Positions 49,833 through 58,834 of a stretch of 64,000 nucleotides of DNA are shown one piece after another. The DNA comes from Streptomyces malaysiense. Its GTDB lineage: Bacteria > Actinomycetota > Actinomycetes > Streptomycetales > Streptomycetaceae. The stretch is taken from assembly GCF_000980885.2 (NCBI RefSeq), contig NZ_LBDA02000012.1:62001-126000 (forward strand), given 5' to 3'. The translations under genes were made by a program, and so were the position numbers. The notes under the pieces were generated by a model, which was given only the letters and a program-made list of their open reading frames with translations, was not told the origin of the DNA and did no database searches. Numbering within the stretch: position 1 is the stretch's first letter; every line of letters begins with the position of its first letter.

Positions 49833-51407
49833 ATGAACAGCATCAACCGTCGTTCCGCCCTGCTGGCCGGCCTCGCCGTCGCCGGGACGGGGGCGCTCGC
49901 CGCGTGCGGCGGCTCCGGGTCCACTCCGGCCCTGGTGAGCCCCGACAGCAAGGTGGTCGCCACCACCGAGAGGAAGCGCAAGAGCACCGGCGACGTCCGT
50001 CACGTGACCCTGACCGCGGCGCCCGCCGTGCTCGGCCTCGGCGGCGGGGTGACGGCGAAGAGCTGGGCCTACGGCGGCCGGACCCCGGGCAAGGAGATCC
50101 GAATCTCGGCCGGTGACACCCTCGCCGCCGAACTCTCCAACCAGCTCCCGGACCGGACCGCGACGTCCGTCCACTGGCACGGCATCGCGCTGCGTGCCGA
50201 CATGGACGGCGTGCCCCCGGTCACCCAGGACGCGGTGCGCGCCGGCCGCGGCTTCACGTACCGCTTCCTCGCCGACACCCCCGGCACCTACTTCTTCCAC
50301 CCCCACGTCGGCGTCCAGCTGGACCGTGGGCTGCACGCCCCGCTGATCGTGGAGGACCCGAGGGAACCGCTGTCGTACGACGACGAATGGGTCGTCGTGC
50401 TGGACGACTGGGTCGACGGTGTCACCGGCACCCCCGACCAGGTCCTCGCCGAACTGAGCCACGGCATGGGCGGCATGGACGACATGGGCGACATGGACAT
50501 GGACATGGACGGCACGGAGATGGGCGGCGGTGACGCCGGCAAGGGGGGCGAGGCGTCGTCCGGCTCGATGAAGTTCATGCTCATGGGCGCGCGGAGCAGT
50601 CTGCTCGGTGGCGACGCCGGCGACGTCAAGTACCCGTACCACCTGGTCAACGGCCGGGTGCCGGCCGATCCCGACGTGTACACCGGCAAGCCCGGCCGGC
50701 GGGTGCGGCTGCGCGTCATCAACGCCGGCGGCGACACGGCGTACCGCCTCGCGCTCGGCGGCCACAAGCTGACCATCACCCACACGGACGGCTTCCCGGT
50801 CGTCCACCGGGAGGTGGACGCCCTCCTGGTGGGGATGGGGGAGCGGTACGACGTCCTCGTCACGCTCGCCGACGGCGTCTTCCCGCTGGTCGCCCTCGCC
50901 GAGGGCAAGAACGCGAGCGGTCTGGCACTGGTGCGCACCGGTTCCGGTGCCGCTCCCGCGGCGAGCGTCCGCCCCAAGGAGCTGGACGGCATGATCATGA
51001 ACGCGGCCGGGCTTAAGGCCGCCGCCGACGTCCGCCTGGACCGGAGGAGGACCGACCGCGTCCACCGGATCGAACTCACCGGCGGCATGAGCGCGTACGA
51101 CTGGGGCATCAACGGCAGGCGGTACGACATGAAGCACCCCGCCGCCGACCCCGTCCTGGTCGAGCAGGGCCAGCGGGTCCGGCTGGACTTCGTCAACAGG
51201 ACCGACATGTGGCACCCGATGCACCTGCACGGACACACGTACCAGCTCGGTACGGGCGGCCCGCGCAAGGACACCGCCATCGTGCTGCCCGGACGCACGG
51301 TGTCCGTGTACTTCGACGCGGACAACCCCGGCCAGTGGATGCTGCACTGCCACAACGCCTACCACGGTGCGGCGGGCATGATGGCGCTGCTGGCGTACAC
51401 GGCCTGA
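49833..51407 (+). CDS. Multicopper oxidase, Tat-exported lipoprotein
   Basis: 524 residues from ATG 49833. The N-terminus has a twin-arginine (NRRSALLAGLAVAG) and a lipobox LAAC with the acylated Cys near residue 25, so a folded, copper-loaded enzyme is anchored on the outer face. All four copper motifs are present: HWHG (about 113), HPHVG, HPMHLHGH and HCHNAYH. A Met-rich loop (MGGMDDMGDMDMDMDGTEMG) near residue 210 resembles the Cu(I)-binding insert of CueO. The enzyme should oxidise Cu(I) to less toxic Cu(II). It follows the DUF6153-like gene under the CsoR-type operator, with the hairpin element between. Confidence 0.88.
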   Translation: MNSINRRSALLAGLAVAGTGALAACGGSGSTPALVSPDSKVVATTERKRKSTGDVRHVTLTAAPAVLGLGGGVTAKSWAYGGRTPGKEIRISAGDTLAAELSNQLPDRTATSVHWHGIALRADMDGVPPVTQDAVRAGRGFTYRFLADTPGTYFFHPHVGVQLDRGLHAPLIVEDPREPLSYDDEWVVVLDDWVDGVTGTPDQVLAELSHGMGGMDDMGDMDMDMDGTEMGGGDAGKGGEASSGSMKFMLMGARSSLLGGDAGDVKYPYHLVNGRVPADPDVYTGKPGRRVRLRVINAGGDTAYRLALGGHKLTITHTDGFPVVHREVDALLVGMGERYDVLVTLADGVFPLVALAEGKNASGLALVRTGSGAAPAASVRPKELDGMIMNAAGLKAAADVRLDRRRTDRVHRIELTGGMSAYDWGINGRRYDMKHPAADPVLVEQGQRVRLDFVNRTDMWHPMHLHGHTYQLGTGGPRKDTAIVLPGRTVSVYFDADNPGQWMLHCHNAYHGAAGMMALLAYTA

Positions 51408-51412
51408 CGGCG

Positions 51413-51453
51413 CGGCGAGGGGGGAGCGGGCCCGGCCCGTTCCCCCCTCGCCG
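51413..51453. terminator. Bidirectional terminator between the oxidase and icmF
   Basis: A near-perfect stem of about 20 bp with one G-T pair (left arm from 51413, right arm to 51453) between two convergent genes, 6 bp after the oxidase stop and 15 bp from the icmF stop. The minus strand stem is preceded by a C-rich run. Confidence 0.75.
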
Positions 51454-51467
51454 TATGTGCACGGACG

Positions 51468-54400
51468 TCAGACGTTGCGCCGGTACTGGCCGCCCACCTC
51501 GAAGAACGCCTCGGTGATCTGCTGGAGGGTGCACACCCGCGCGGCGTCCATGAGTACCGAGAACACGTTGCCGCCCTCGACCGCCGCCGTCTTCAGGGCG
51601 CCCAGCGCGGCATGCGCCTCCTGCTGGTGCCGGGCCTGGAAGTCATGCACCCGCTCCAGCTGCGAACGCTTCTCCTCCTCCGTGGCACGGGCCAGCTCGA
51701 TGGTGCCCGGCTCGGCGCCCTCCGCGTGCGGGTTGCGGAAGGTGTTGACCCCGATGATCGGCAGCGAACCGTCGTGCTTGCGCTGCTCGTAGAGCATCGA
51801 CTCGTCCTGGATCCGGCCGCGCTGGTAGCCGGTCTCCATCGCGCCGAGCACGCCGCCGCGCTCGCTGATCCGCTCGAACTCCAGCAGCACCGCCTCCTCG
51901 ACCAGGTCGGTCAGCTCGTCGATGACGAACGACCCCTGGAGCGGGTTCTCGTTCATCGCGAGGCCCCACTCACGGTTGATGATCAGCTGGATGGCCAGGG
52001 CCCGGCGGACGGACTCCTCGGTCGGGGTGGTGACCGCCTCGTCGTAGGCGTTGGTGTGCAGGCTGTTGCAGTTGTCGTAGATGGCGATGAGCGCCTGGAG
52101 CGTGGTGCGGATGTCGTTGAAGTCCATCTCCTGGGCGTGCAGGGAGCGGCCCGAGGTCTGGACGTGGTACTTGAGCTTCTGGGAACGCTCGTTGGCGCCG
52201 TACTTCCGCTTCATCGCGACCGCCCAGATCCGGCGGGCCACCCGGCCGAGCACCGAGTACTCGGGGTCCATGCCGTTGGAGAAGAAGAACGACAGGTTCG
52301 GCGCGAAGTCGTCCACGTCCATGCCGCGCGCCAGGTACGCCTCCACGTAGGTGAAGCCGTTGGCGAGGGTGAAGGCCAGCTGGCTGATCGGGTTCGCGCC
52401 GGCCTCGGCGATGTGGTAGCCGGAGATGGACACCGAGTAGAAGTTGCGGACCTTCTGCGCGATGAACCACTCCTGGATGTCGGCCATCATCCGCAGCGAG
52501 AACTCGGTGGAGAACAGGCAGGTGTTCTGGCCCTGGTCCTCCTTGAGGATGTCGGCCTGGACCGTGCCCCGCACGCTCGCCAGCGCGTGGGCGCGCAGCC
52601 GCTCCGCCTCCTCGGCCGAGGGGTCGCGGCCCTCGGTGGCCCGGAACCGCTCGATCTGCTGGTCGATCGCGGTGTTGAGGAAGAACGCGAGCACGGTGGG
52701 CGCCGGGCCGTTGATCGTCATCGAGACGGAGGTCGTCGGGGCGATCAGGTCGAAGCCGTCGTACAGCGCCTTCATGTCGTCCAGGTTCGCGACCGAGACG
52801 CCGGAGGTGCCGACCTTGCCGTAGACGTCGGGCCGCTCGCCGGGGTCACGGCCGTAGAGGGTGACCGAGTCGAAGGCCGTGGACAGCCGGGTGGCGGGCT
52901 GGCCCTCGGAGAGCAGCTTGAAACGGCGGTTGGTGCGGAACGGGTCGCCCTCGCCGGCGAACATCCGCGCCGGGTCCTCGCCGTCGCGCTTGAAGGGGAA
53001 CACGCCCGCGGTGAACGGGAAGTAGCCGGGCAGGTTCTCCCGACGCCAGAACCGCACCAGCTCGCCGTGGTCGGTGAAGCGGGGCAGCGCCACCCGGGGG
53101 ACCTTGTTGCCCGACAGCGACTCGCGGGTCAGCTTGGTGCGGATCTCCCGGTCGCGGATCTTCACGACCTGCTCGTCGCCGGAGTACGACGCCACGACGG
53201 CGGGCCAGTTCTCGATCTGCTCGCCGACCTCGTGCGGGAGCTGCCTGCGGGCGTCGGTGAGCAGGGCGTCCACGTTGTCCGCGTCCGAACCGGCGGCGGT
53301 GAGTTCGCCCTTGACCAGGTCCAGGCGCTGCACCCGTCGGGCCGCCTCGGCGAGCACCTCGGTCTCGGCGTGGTAGGCGCGGACCGACTCGGTGATCTCC
53401 GCGAGGTAGCGCACCCGGTCGGCGGGCACCACCTGGCGGATGCCGGAGGAGTGGCGCACGCCGACGGGCGCGAGGGTGCCCTCCCGAAGGTGCAGCCCCT
53501 TCTCGTCCAGGGCCGACTTCAGGTGCTGGAAGAGCGCGGTGACCCCGTCGTCGTGGAAGGTCGCGGCCGAGGTGCCGTAGACCGGCATGTCCTCGGGCCT
53601 CTTGTCGAACGCCTCGCGGTTGCGCACCAGCTGGCGGCTCACGTCGCGCAGCGCGTCCTTGGCGCCGCGCCGCTCGAACTTGTTGACCGCGACCACGTCG
53701 GCGAAGTCGAGCATGTCGATCTTCTCCAGCTGGGACGCGGCGCCGAACTCCGGCGTCATCACGTACAGCGAGGTGTCGACGAACGGCACGATCGCCGCGT
53801 CGCCCTGGCCGATGCCCGGGGTCTCCACGATCACCAGGTCGTACCCGGCGGCCTTGACCACGTCGATCACCTCGGTGAGGTGCTCGGGCAGTTCATGGCT
53901 GCCGCGGGTGGCCAGGCTGCGGAAGAACACCCGGTTCCCGTCGAGGGAGTTCATCCGGATGCGGTCGCCGAGCAGGGCGCCGCCGCCACGCCGGCGGGTC
54001 GGGTCGACCGCGATCACCGCGATGCGCAGCTTGTCCTGCTGGTCCACGCGGAAGCGGCGCACCAGCTCGTCGGTCAGCGAGGACTTGCCGGAGCCGCCGG
54101 TGCCCGTGATGCCGAGCACCGGGACCACCCGTCCGGCCGCGGCGGTCCGCAGCCGGTCGAGGAACTGCGCCGGCAGCTTGCCGAGCTCGGCGCCCGTGAT
54201 GGCTCGGGCGGTGGCGAACCGGTCGCCCGCGAGCACGGCGTCCGCGTCGGCGGGCTTGCCCTCCCACAGGTCGAAGTCGCAGTCCCGTACGACGGAGTTG
54301 ATCATCCCGGCGAGGCCCATCCGCTGCCCGTCCTCGGGGGAGAAGATGGTCACCCCGTGCGCGCGCAGCCGGGTGATCTCCTCGGGCACGATCACGCCGC

Positions 54401-54698
54401 CCCCGCCGCCGACCACCCTGATGTGCTCCGCGCCCCGCTCGCGCAGCGACTCGACCAGGTACTCGAAGTACTCGACGTGGCCGCCCTGGTAGGAGGAGAC
54501 GGCCACGCCGTGCGCGTCCTCCTCCAGCGCCGCGTTCACGACCTCCTGCACCGACCGGTTGTGCCCGAGATGGATCACTTCGGCGCCCTGGGACTGGAGG
54601 ATCCGCCGCATGATGTTGATCGACGCGTCGTGCCCGTCGAACAGAGCGGATGCGGTGACCAGGCGTACGGGGTGCACGGGGGAGTGCAGTTCGCTCAT
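51468..54698 (-). CDS. icmF: Fused isobutyryl-CoA mutase with G-protein chaperone
   Basis: 1076 residues, the exact IcmF layout. Residues about 10-140 bind cobalamin (FDGHDAS in place of DxHxxG, then VSSYQGG and VVGGGGG). Residues about 190-400 are the MeaB-like GTPase (GITGTGGSGKSS, VETPGIGQGD, NKFERRGAKD). The rest is the substrate barrel (GTSGVSVANLDDMKALYDGF, SISGYHIAEAGANP). It isomerises isobutyryl-CoA and n-butyryl-CoA, with the GTPase domain loading and protecting adenosylcobalamin. This feeds valine and fatty acid catabolism and supplies polyketide precursors. It is divergent from an acyl-CoA dehydrogenase, which fits. A palindrome overlaps its -10. Confidence 0.93.
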   Translation of the reverse strand: MSELHSPVHPVRLVTASALFDGHDASINIMRRILQSQGAEVIHLGHNRSVQEVVNAALEEDAHGVAVSSYQGGHVEYFEYLVESLRERGAEHIRVVGGGGGVIVPEEITRLRAHGVTIFSPEDGQRMGLAGMINSVVRDCDFDLWEGKPADADAVLAGDRFATARAITGAELGKLPAQFLDRLRTAAAGRVVPVLGITGTGGSGKSSLTDELVRRFRVDQQDKLRIAVIAVDPTRRRGGGALLGDRIRMNSLDGNRVFFRSLATRGSHELPEHLTEVIDVVKAAGYDLVIVETPGIGQGDAAIVPFVDTSLYVMTPEFGAASQLEKIDMLDFADVVAVNKFERRGAKDALRDVSRQLVRNREAFDKRPEDMPVYGTSAATFHDDGVTALFQHLKSALDEKGLHLREGTLAPVGVRHSSGIRQVVPADRVRYLAEITESVRAYHAETEVLAEAARRVQRLDLVKGELTAAGSDADNVDALLTDARRQLPHEVGEQIENWPAVVASYSGDEQVVKIRDREIRTKLTRESLSGNKVPRVALPRFTDHGELVRFWRRENLPGYFPFTAGVFPFKRDGEDPARMFAGEGDPFRTNRRFKLLSEGQPATRLSTAFDSVTLYGRDPGERPDVYGKVGTSGVSVANLDDMKALYDGFDLIAPTTSVSMTINGPAPTVLAFFLNTAIDQQIERFRATEGRDPSAEEAERLRAHALASVRGTVQADILKEDQGQNTCLFSTEFSLRMMADIQEWFIAQKVRNFYSVSISGYHIAEAGANPISQLAFTLANGFTYVEAYLARGMDVDDFAPNLSFFFSNGMDPEYSVLGRVARRIWAVAMKRKYGANERSQKLKYHVQTSGRSLHAQEMDFNDIRTTLQALIAIYDNCNSLHTNAYDEAVTTPTEESVRRALAIQLIINREWGLAMNENPLQGSFVIDELTDLVEEAVLLEFERISERGGVLGAMETGYQRGRIQDESMLYEQRKHDGSLPIIGVNTFRNPHAEGAEPGTIELARATEEEKRSQLERVHDFQARHQQEAHAALGALKTAAVEGGNVFSVLMDAARVCTLQQITEAFFEVGGQYRRNV

Positions 54699-54739
54699 CG
54701 GGGCCTTCCGGGACAGGTCGGGGGACGCTGACCAGAGAA

Positions 54740-54755
54740 ATAGTAGGACGTCCTA
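54740..54755 (-). promoter_or_regulatory. Palindromic operator over the icmF -10
   Basis: TAGGACGTCCTA (54744-54755) is a perfect 12-bp palindrome. On the minus strand TACTAT (54745 to 54740) is a good -10 and shares its first bases with the palindrome, 42 bp before the icmF ATG. A repressor here would block icmF directly; the double TetR protein encoded nearby is a candidate. Confidence 0.6.
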
Positions 54756-54980
54756 GTAAAGCGCAGTAGTCGGACCCGATGTGAGCAGCGGCACAGTCGG
54801 CGGTTCCTGTTTGTGAATCCGGATCAGTGCACGGGTGCGGCGCGCCGGATCCGGCCACCCTGCTTCACCCGCCGTCACTTCACCACTTCCGCCTCAAGTG
54901 AATCCCGAGTAGTCTCCGCTGGCGCATTCGGTCGCACGACGGCACCGCCGCGTTTCTCGATCCCTCTGAGAAAGCTGGTC

Positions 54981-56129
54981 ATGAAGCGAACCCTTTTCGA
55001 AGCCGAGCACGAGGCCTACCGCGAGAGCGTGCGTGCCTTCGTCACCAAGCACGTGGTGCCGCACTACGCGGACTGGGACAAGGCGGGCATCGTGCCCCGT
55101 GAGCTGTTCACCGCTCTGGGCGAACTCGGCGCGCTCGGTATCGCCGTGCCCGAGGAGTTCGGCGGCGCGGGGATCAAGGACTTCCGCTACAACACGATCC
55201 TGCACGAGGAGGGCGCGCGGGTGGGCGCCATCCCGGCGATCCTCGGGCCGACCCTGCACGCGGACGTGGTTCTGCCCTACTTCCTCGACCAGACCGACGA
55301 CGCGCAGAAGGCGCGCTGGCTGCCCGGCATCGCCACCGGTGAGACGATCACGGCGGTCGCGATGACCGAGCCCGGCACCGGTTCCGACCTGTCCGGCATC
55401 CGCACCAAGGCCGTCCGTGACGGCGACCACTACGTCATCGACGGCGCGAAGACGTTCATCACCAACGGCATCAACGCGGACCTGGTCGTCGTCGCCGTGC
55501 GCACCGGTGAGCACTCGCACCGCGGGCTCAGCCTGATCGTCGTGGAGCGCGGCACCCCGGGCTTCGAGCGCGGCCGCAAGCTGGAGAAGGTCGGGCTGCA
55601 CGCCCAGGACACCGCCGAGCTGGTCTTCACCGGCGCCCGGGTGCCGGCGGCCAACCTGCTCGGCGCGGAGGGCGAGGGCTTCTTCGCCCTGACGCGCAAC
55701 CTCGCGCAGGAGCGGATGTCGGTCGCGATCGCCGGTCTGGCGCAGGCGGTGGCGGCCTTCGACTGGACCGTCGAGTACGTGCGCGAGCGCAATGCGTTCG
55801 GCAAGCCGATCGGCTCCCTCCAGGTGATCCGGCACCGCCTCGCCGAGCTGGACACCGAGATCGAGATCGCCCAGCACTACCTCGACCGGTGCGTACTGGC
55901 CCTGAACTCGGGCGAGTTGACGGTGGTCGACGCCGCCAAGGCCAAATGGTGGTGCACCGAGCTGCAGGGCCGGGTCATGGACGCCTGCGTCCAGCTGCAC
56001 GGCGGATACGGCTACATGCTGGAGTACCCGATCGCGCGGGCCTGGCAGGACAGTAGGGTGAGCCGGATCTACGCGGGCACGACCGAGATCATGAAGGAGA
56101 TCATCGGCCGTTCGCTGGAACTCGGCTAG
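54981..56129 (+). CDS. Acyl-CoA dehydrogenase
   Basis: 382 residues, standard length. FAD and substrate motifs are present: AMTEPGTGSDLSGIRT near residue 133, RNAFGKPIGSLQVIRH, and LHGGYGYMLEYPIAR with the final YAGTTEIMKEIIGR. The catalytic glutamate of many members corresponds to the glutamate in GYMLEYP. It oxidises the alpha-beta bond of an acyl-CoA, probably short or branched chain (isobutyryl or similar) given the icmF partner. The ATG at 54981 has a weak GAGAAAG ribosome site. Confidence 0.9.
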   Translation: MKRTLFEAEHEAYRESVRAFVTKHVVPHYADWDKAGIVPRELFTALGELGALGIAVPEEFGGAGIKDFRYNTILHEEGARVGAIPAILGPTLHADVVLPYFLDQTDDAQKARWLPGIATGETITAVAMTEPGTGSDLSGIRTKAVRDGDHYVIDGAKTFITNGINADLVVVAVRTGEHSHRGLSLIVVERGTPGFERGRKLEKVGLHAQDTAELVFTGARVPAANLLGAEGEGFFALTRNLAQERMSVAIAGLAQAVAAFDWTVEYVRERNAFGKPIGSLQVIRHRLAELDTEIEIAQHYLDRCVLALNSGELTVVDAAKAKWWCTELQGRVMDACVQLHGGYGYMLEYPIARAWQDSRVSRIYAGTTEIMKEIIGRSLELG

Positions 56130-56173
56130 AGCGCCGGTCCAGGAGGGAGCGGCTCGCCTGTCTGGAGGTGCCG

Positions 56174-57430
56174 GTGAGGGCCGAGGTCGAAACGGAGCCC
56201 GGGAGGGTGCGCGCCAAGGCGGCGGGGTCCGGTGCGGGGGAAGCCGCTCCGGGCGGCACGCCGCTCGTGCGGGCGACCCGTCCGCGCAACCGCCGGGAGC
56301 TGATCATCGCCGCCGCGCGGGAGCTGTTCTCCCGCGACGGCTACGCCAACGCGGCGATGAGCGACATCGCGGCGGCCGTGGGCATCGGCCCCTCGGCCCT
56401 CTACCGGCACTTCGGCGGCAAGCAGGAGCTGCTGCACGCCGTCGTCACCGAGGCCCTCGACTCCTGCCTGGCCGGCCTCTACCCGGCAGGACCCGGCGAA
56501 CTCGACGTCCTGGTAAGGGACTTCGCCGCGTCCGCGCTGGCCCGCCGGGAGCTGGGCGTGCTGTGGCAGCGCGAGGCCCGGCACCTGCCCCGCGAGCAGT
56601 ACGCGGAACTCAGCCGGCGGCTGCATGCCGCCCGGCGCACCCTCGCCGGGCAGCTGACCGCCGCCCGGCCGGGGCTGGACCCCGCCCACACCGAGCTGCT
56701 GTCCTGGGGCACGCTCGGCGTGGCGGCGAGCCTCGCCTACCAGCACGTGGAACTGACGACGCCCGACCTCGTCGCGCGTCTGATGCGCCGCGTCGCGACG
56801 TCGGCCCCGCCCGGACTCGGCGAGCCCCGGCCCGGCGCCCCCCGGGGCGCCCTGCGCCACCGTTCCCGCCGGGAGGCGCTGCTCGCCGCCGCGACCGAGC
56901 TGTTCGCCGAGCGCGGCTACGCCTCGGTCAGCCTGGAGGACACCGGCGCGGCCGTCGGGATCGCCGGACAGAGCATCTACCACCACTTCGCCAGCAAGCA
57001 CGACCTCCTCGCCACCGCCGTGCACCGGGGCGTCGAACGGCTGTGGGTCGACCTGGCCGAGGTGCTCGCCTCGGCGCGGGACCACGCGGGCGCGCTACGA
57101 CACCTGGTGTGGCGCTACATCCGCATGGCGCTGGTCTCCCGGCACCTGGTGACCGTGATCGCGACCGAGGCCGAGCACCTCCAGGAGGCGGACCGGCTGC
57201 GCACCCGGCAGTTCCAGCGCGACTACATCGCCGAGTGGCTGCATCTGCTGCACGCGGTCCACCCGGCCATGACCCCGGCGGAGGCCCGCGTCCGGGTGCA
57301 GACCGTCCTGACCGTCGTCAACGACGTGGCCCGCACCCCCCGGCTCGCCACCCGGCCGGGGATAGACCGGGCTCTGCGCCAACTGGGCTGCGAACTGCTG
57401 GAGCTGGACTCCGACCCGCTGCCGGAGTGA
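56174..57430 (+). CDS. Double TetR/AcrR-type regulator
   Basis: 418 residues from GTG 56174, chosen because GGAGG lies 5 nt before it. Two complete TetR units are joined. The first HTH is about residues 50-80 (MSDIAAAVGIGPSALYRHFG) with a ligand domain to about 215. The second HTH is about 245-275 (LEDTGAAVGIAGQSIYHHFA) followed by its own helical domain. One chain could bind DNA like a dimer. It lies 45 bp after the acyl-CoA dehydrogenase on the same strand and is a likely repressor of the dehydrogenase and icmF. Confidence 0.85.
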   Translation: MRAEVETEPGRVRAKAAGSGAGEAAPGGTPLVRATRPRNRRELIIAAARELFSRDGYANAAMSDIAAAVGIGPSALYRHFGGKQELLHAVVTEALDSCLAGLYPAGPGELDVLVRDFAASALARRELGVLWQREARHLPREQYAELSRRLHAARRTLAGQLTAARPGLDPAHTELLSWGTLGVAASLAYQHVELTTPDLVARLMRRVATSAPPGLGEPRPGAPRGALRHRSRREALLAAATELFAERGYASVSLEDTGAAVGIAGQSIYHHFASKHDLLATAVHRGVERLWVDLAEVLASARDHAGALRHLVWRYIRMALVSRHLVTVIATEAEHLQEADRLRTRQFQRDYIAEWLHLLHAVHPAMTPAEARVRVQTVLTVVNDVARTPRLATRPGIDRALRQLGCELLELDSDPLPE

Positions 57431-57689
57431 CGGCCCCGGCCGCTTCCGGCCACCGCGATCCCGCCGCCGGCCGTGGACCCGCCTCGATGACGAGGTCCAG
57501 CAGGCCGGGCGACGCCTGGAGACCGTCGGTCGCGCGGCTGATCCGCTTTTGCTCCTCGCGCCGTCCCGCGCCGAGGCCCGCGCGGACCGGCACCAGCCGG
57601 ACGCCGGTCCGGCACCTGGCCGGGACCGTCGTGGCGAGTTCGGCGCCGGAGACCGCGGGCGGCGACCGGGTGACCGCGACGTCCGCGCA

Positions 57690-58111
57690 GAGGGTCACCG
57701 CCCCGGGCACCCGGGCCGAACTGGTCCGTCTTCCGGGCCGCGGGTGCGGTGGGCGGTCCGGCCGTCCAACTGGCCCGGCACGCGGGCGTGTCGGCCGGCG
57801 CACCGGGGTCCCGCCCCGGACACACCGGCATCGCGCGGTAACTCGGCTCCCCGAACGTGGCGCACTCCGACGCGGACCTTCCCCGGGGCGTACGACTCGG
57901 TGCCCGGCACCGCGGGCCTCGACGCCACCAGGGTGGCTGCGAAGAACTACGCCCAGGAGAGCGGCGAGGGCCCGGCGGAACCGGTGGACCTGGTCGACGC
58001 GCGGGGCGGCTGAGGGCGCGGGTGGTCGCGCACCGCCCCCTGACGGAGGTCCGCGCGGCCCACGAGCGCTTCGAGGCGGGCGGACTGCCAAGCGAGGTCG
58101 TGCTGCTGTTC
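57690..58111 (+). pseudogene. Remnant of a zinc-type quinone oxidoreductase (MDR)
   Basis: Pieces of a medium-chain dehydrogenase are visible in shifting frames. AAGAVGGPAVQLARHAGVS (about 57740-57795) is the cofactor loop, and VVAHRPLTEVRAAHERFEAG (about 58021-58080) is the family C-terminal helix. Between them the sense is broken by stops and shifts, and the N-terminal GroES-like half is missing. The flanking region back to 57440 may hold further decayed parts. A functional product is not possible. Confidence 0.65.
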
Positions 58112-58174
58112 CGAGCCCACCGGTGGCTCGAACCGGGCGGGTCGCGCCGGGTGTTCGTGGCAGGATCTGCCGCC

Positions 58175-58777
58175 ATGGAATTCTCCGAGGTGATCCGCCG
58201 CAGGCGCATGGTCAGGCATTACTCCGACAAGCCGCTGGAGCCCGAGGTGGTCGAGCGGATCCTCGCCTCCGCCCTCCGCGCTCCCTCGGCCGGCTTCTCC
58301 CAGGGCTGGGCCTTCCTCGCCCTGACCGACCCCGCGGACCGGGCCCGCTTCTGGCCCTTCGTCCCGGTGCGGGTGGAGAAGACGCCGACGATGCAGGACG
58401 CCCCGCTGGTCGTGGTGCCGCTGGCCCACAAGGAGGCGTACCTGGACCGCTACGCCGAGCCCGGCAAGGGCTGGGCGGACCGCTCCGAGGCCCGCTGGCC
58501 CGCGCCCTACTGGTATGTCGACACCGGAATGGCCTCCCTGCTCATGCTGCTGACCGCCGTCGACGAGGGCCTCGGCGCCTGCTTCTTCGGGATCATGCCC
58601 GAACACATCCAGCCGTTCCGCGAGGAGTTCGGCATCCCGGACGAGTACGCCCCTGTCGGAGCCCTCACCGTCGGTTACCGCGCCGCCGGCCTGCCCCCGC
58701 AGAACCCCGGTGTCGAGGCACGGCGCCGGAACCCGGAGGAGGTCGTCCACCGGGGGAACTGGGGGGTGTGCGGCTGA
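58175..58777 (+). CDS. Nitroreductase-family FMN enzyme
   Basis: 200 residues from ATG 58175. The start is the classical MEFSEVIRRRRMVRHYSDKP with FMN phosphate-binding arginines, followed by PSAGFSQGWAFL. The later DTGMASLLMLLTAVDEGLGA and FGIMPEHIQPFREEFGIPDE match the family. It uses NAD(P)H to reduce nitro groups, quinones or similar compounds. It starts about 65 bp after the decayed MDR gene and is a single-gene unit. Confidence 0.88.
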   Translation: MEFSEVIRRRRMVRHYSDKPLEPEVVERILASALRAPSAGFSQGWAFLALTDPADRARFWPFVPVRVEKTPTMQDAPLVVVPLAHKEAYLDRYAEPGKGWADRSEARWPAPYWYVDTGMASLLMLLTAVDEGLGACFFGIMPEHIQPFREEFGIPDEYAPVGALTVGYRAAGLPPQNPGVEARRRNPEEVVHRGNWGVCG

Positions 58778-58834
58778 CCCCGGTCACCGGATCCCCCTCG
58801 GCGCCGACCCCCGGTACGCCTACCATCTGAGGCC

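Noticed and set aside
54699..54980. A cobalamin riboswitch before icmF
   Set aside because: No B12-box-like sequence or suitable fold is visible in the short leader; a palindromic operator explains control better.
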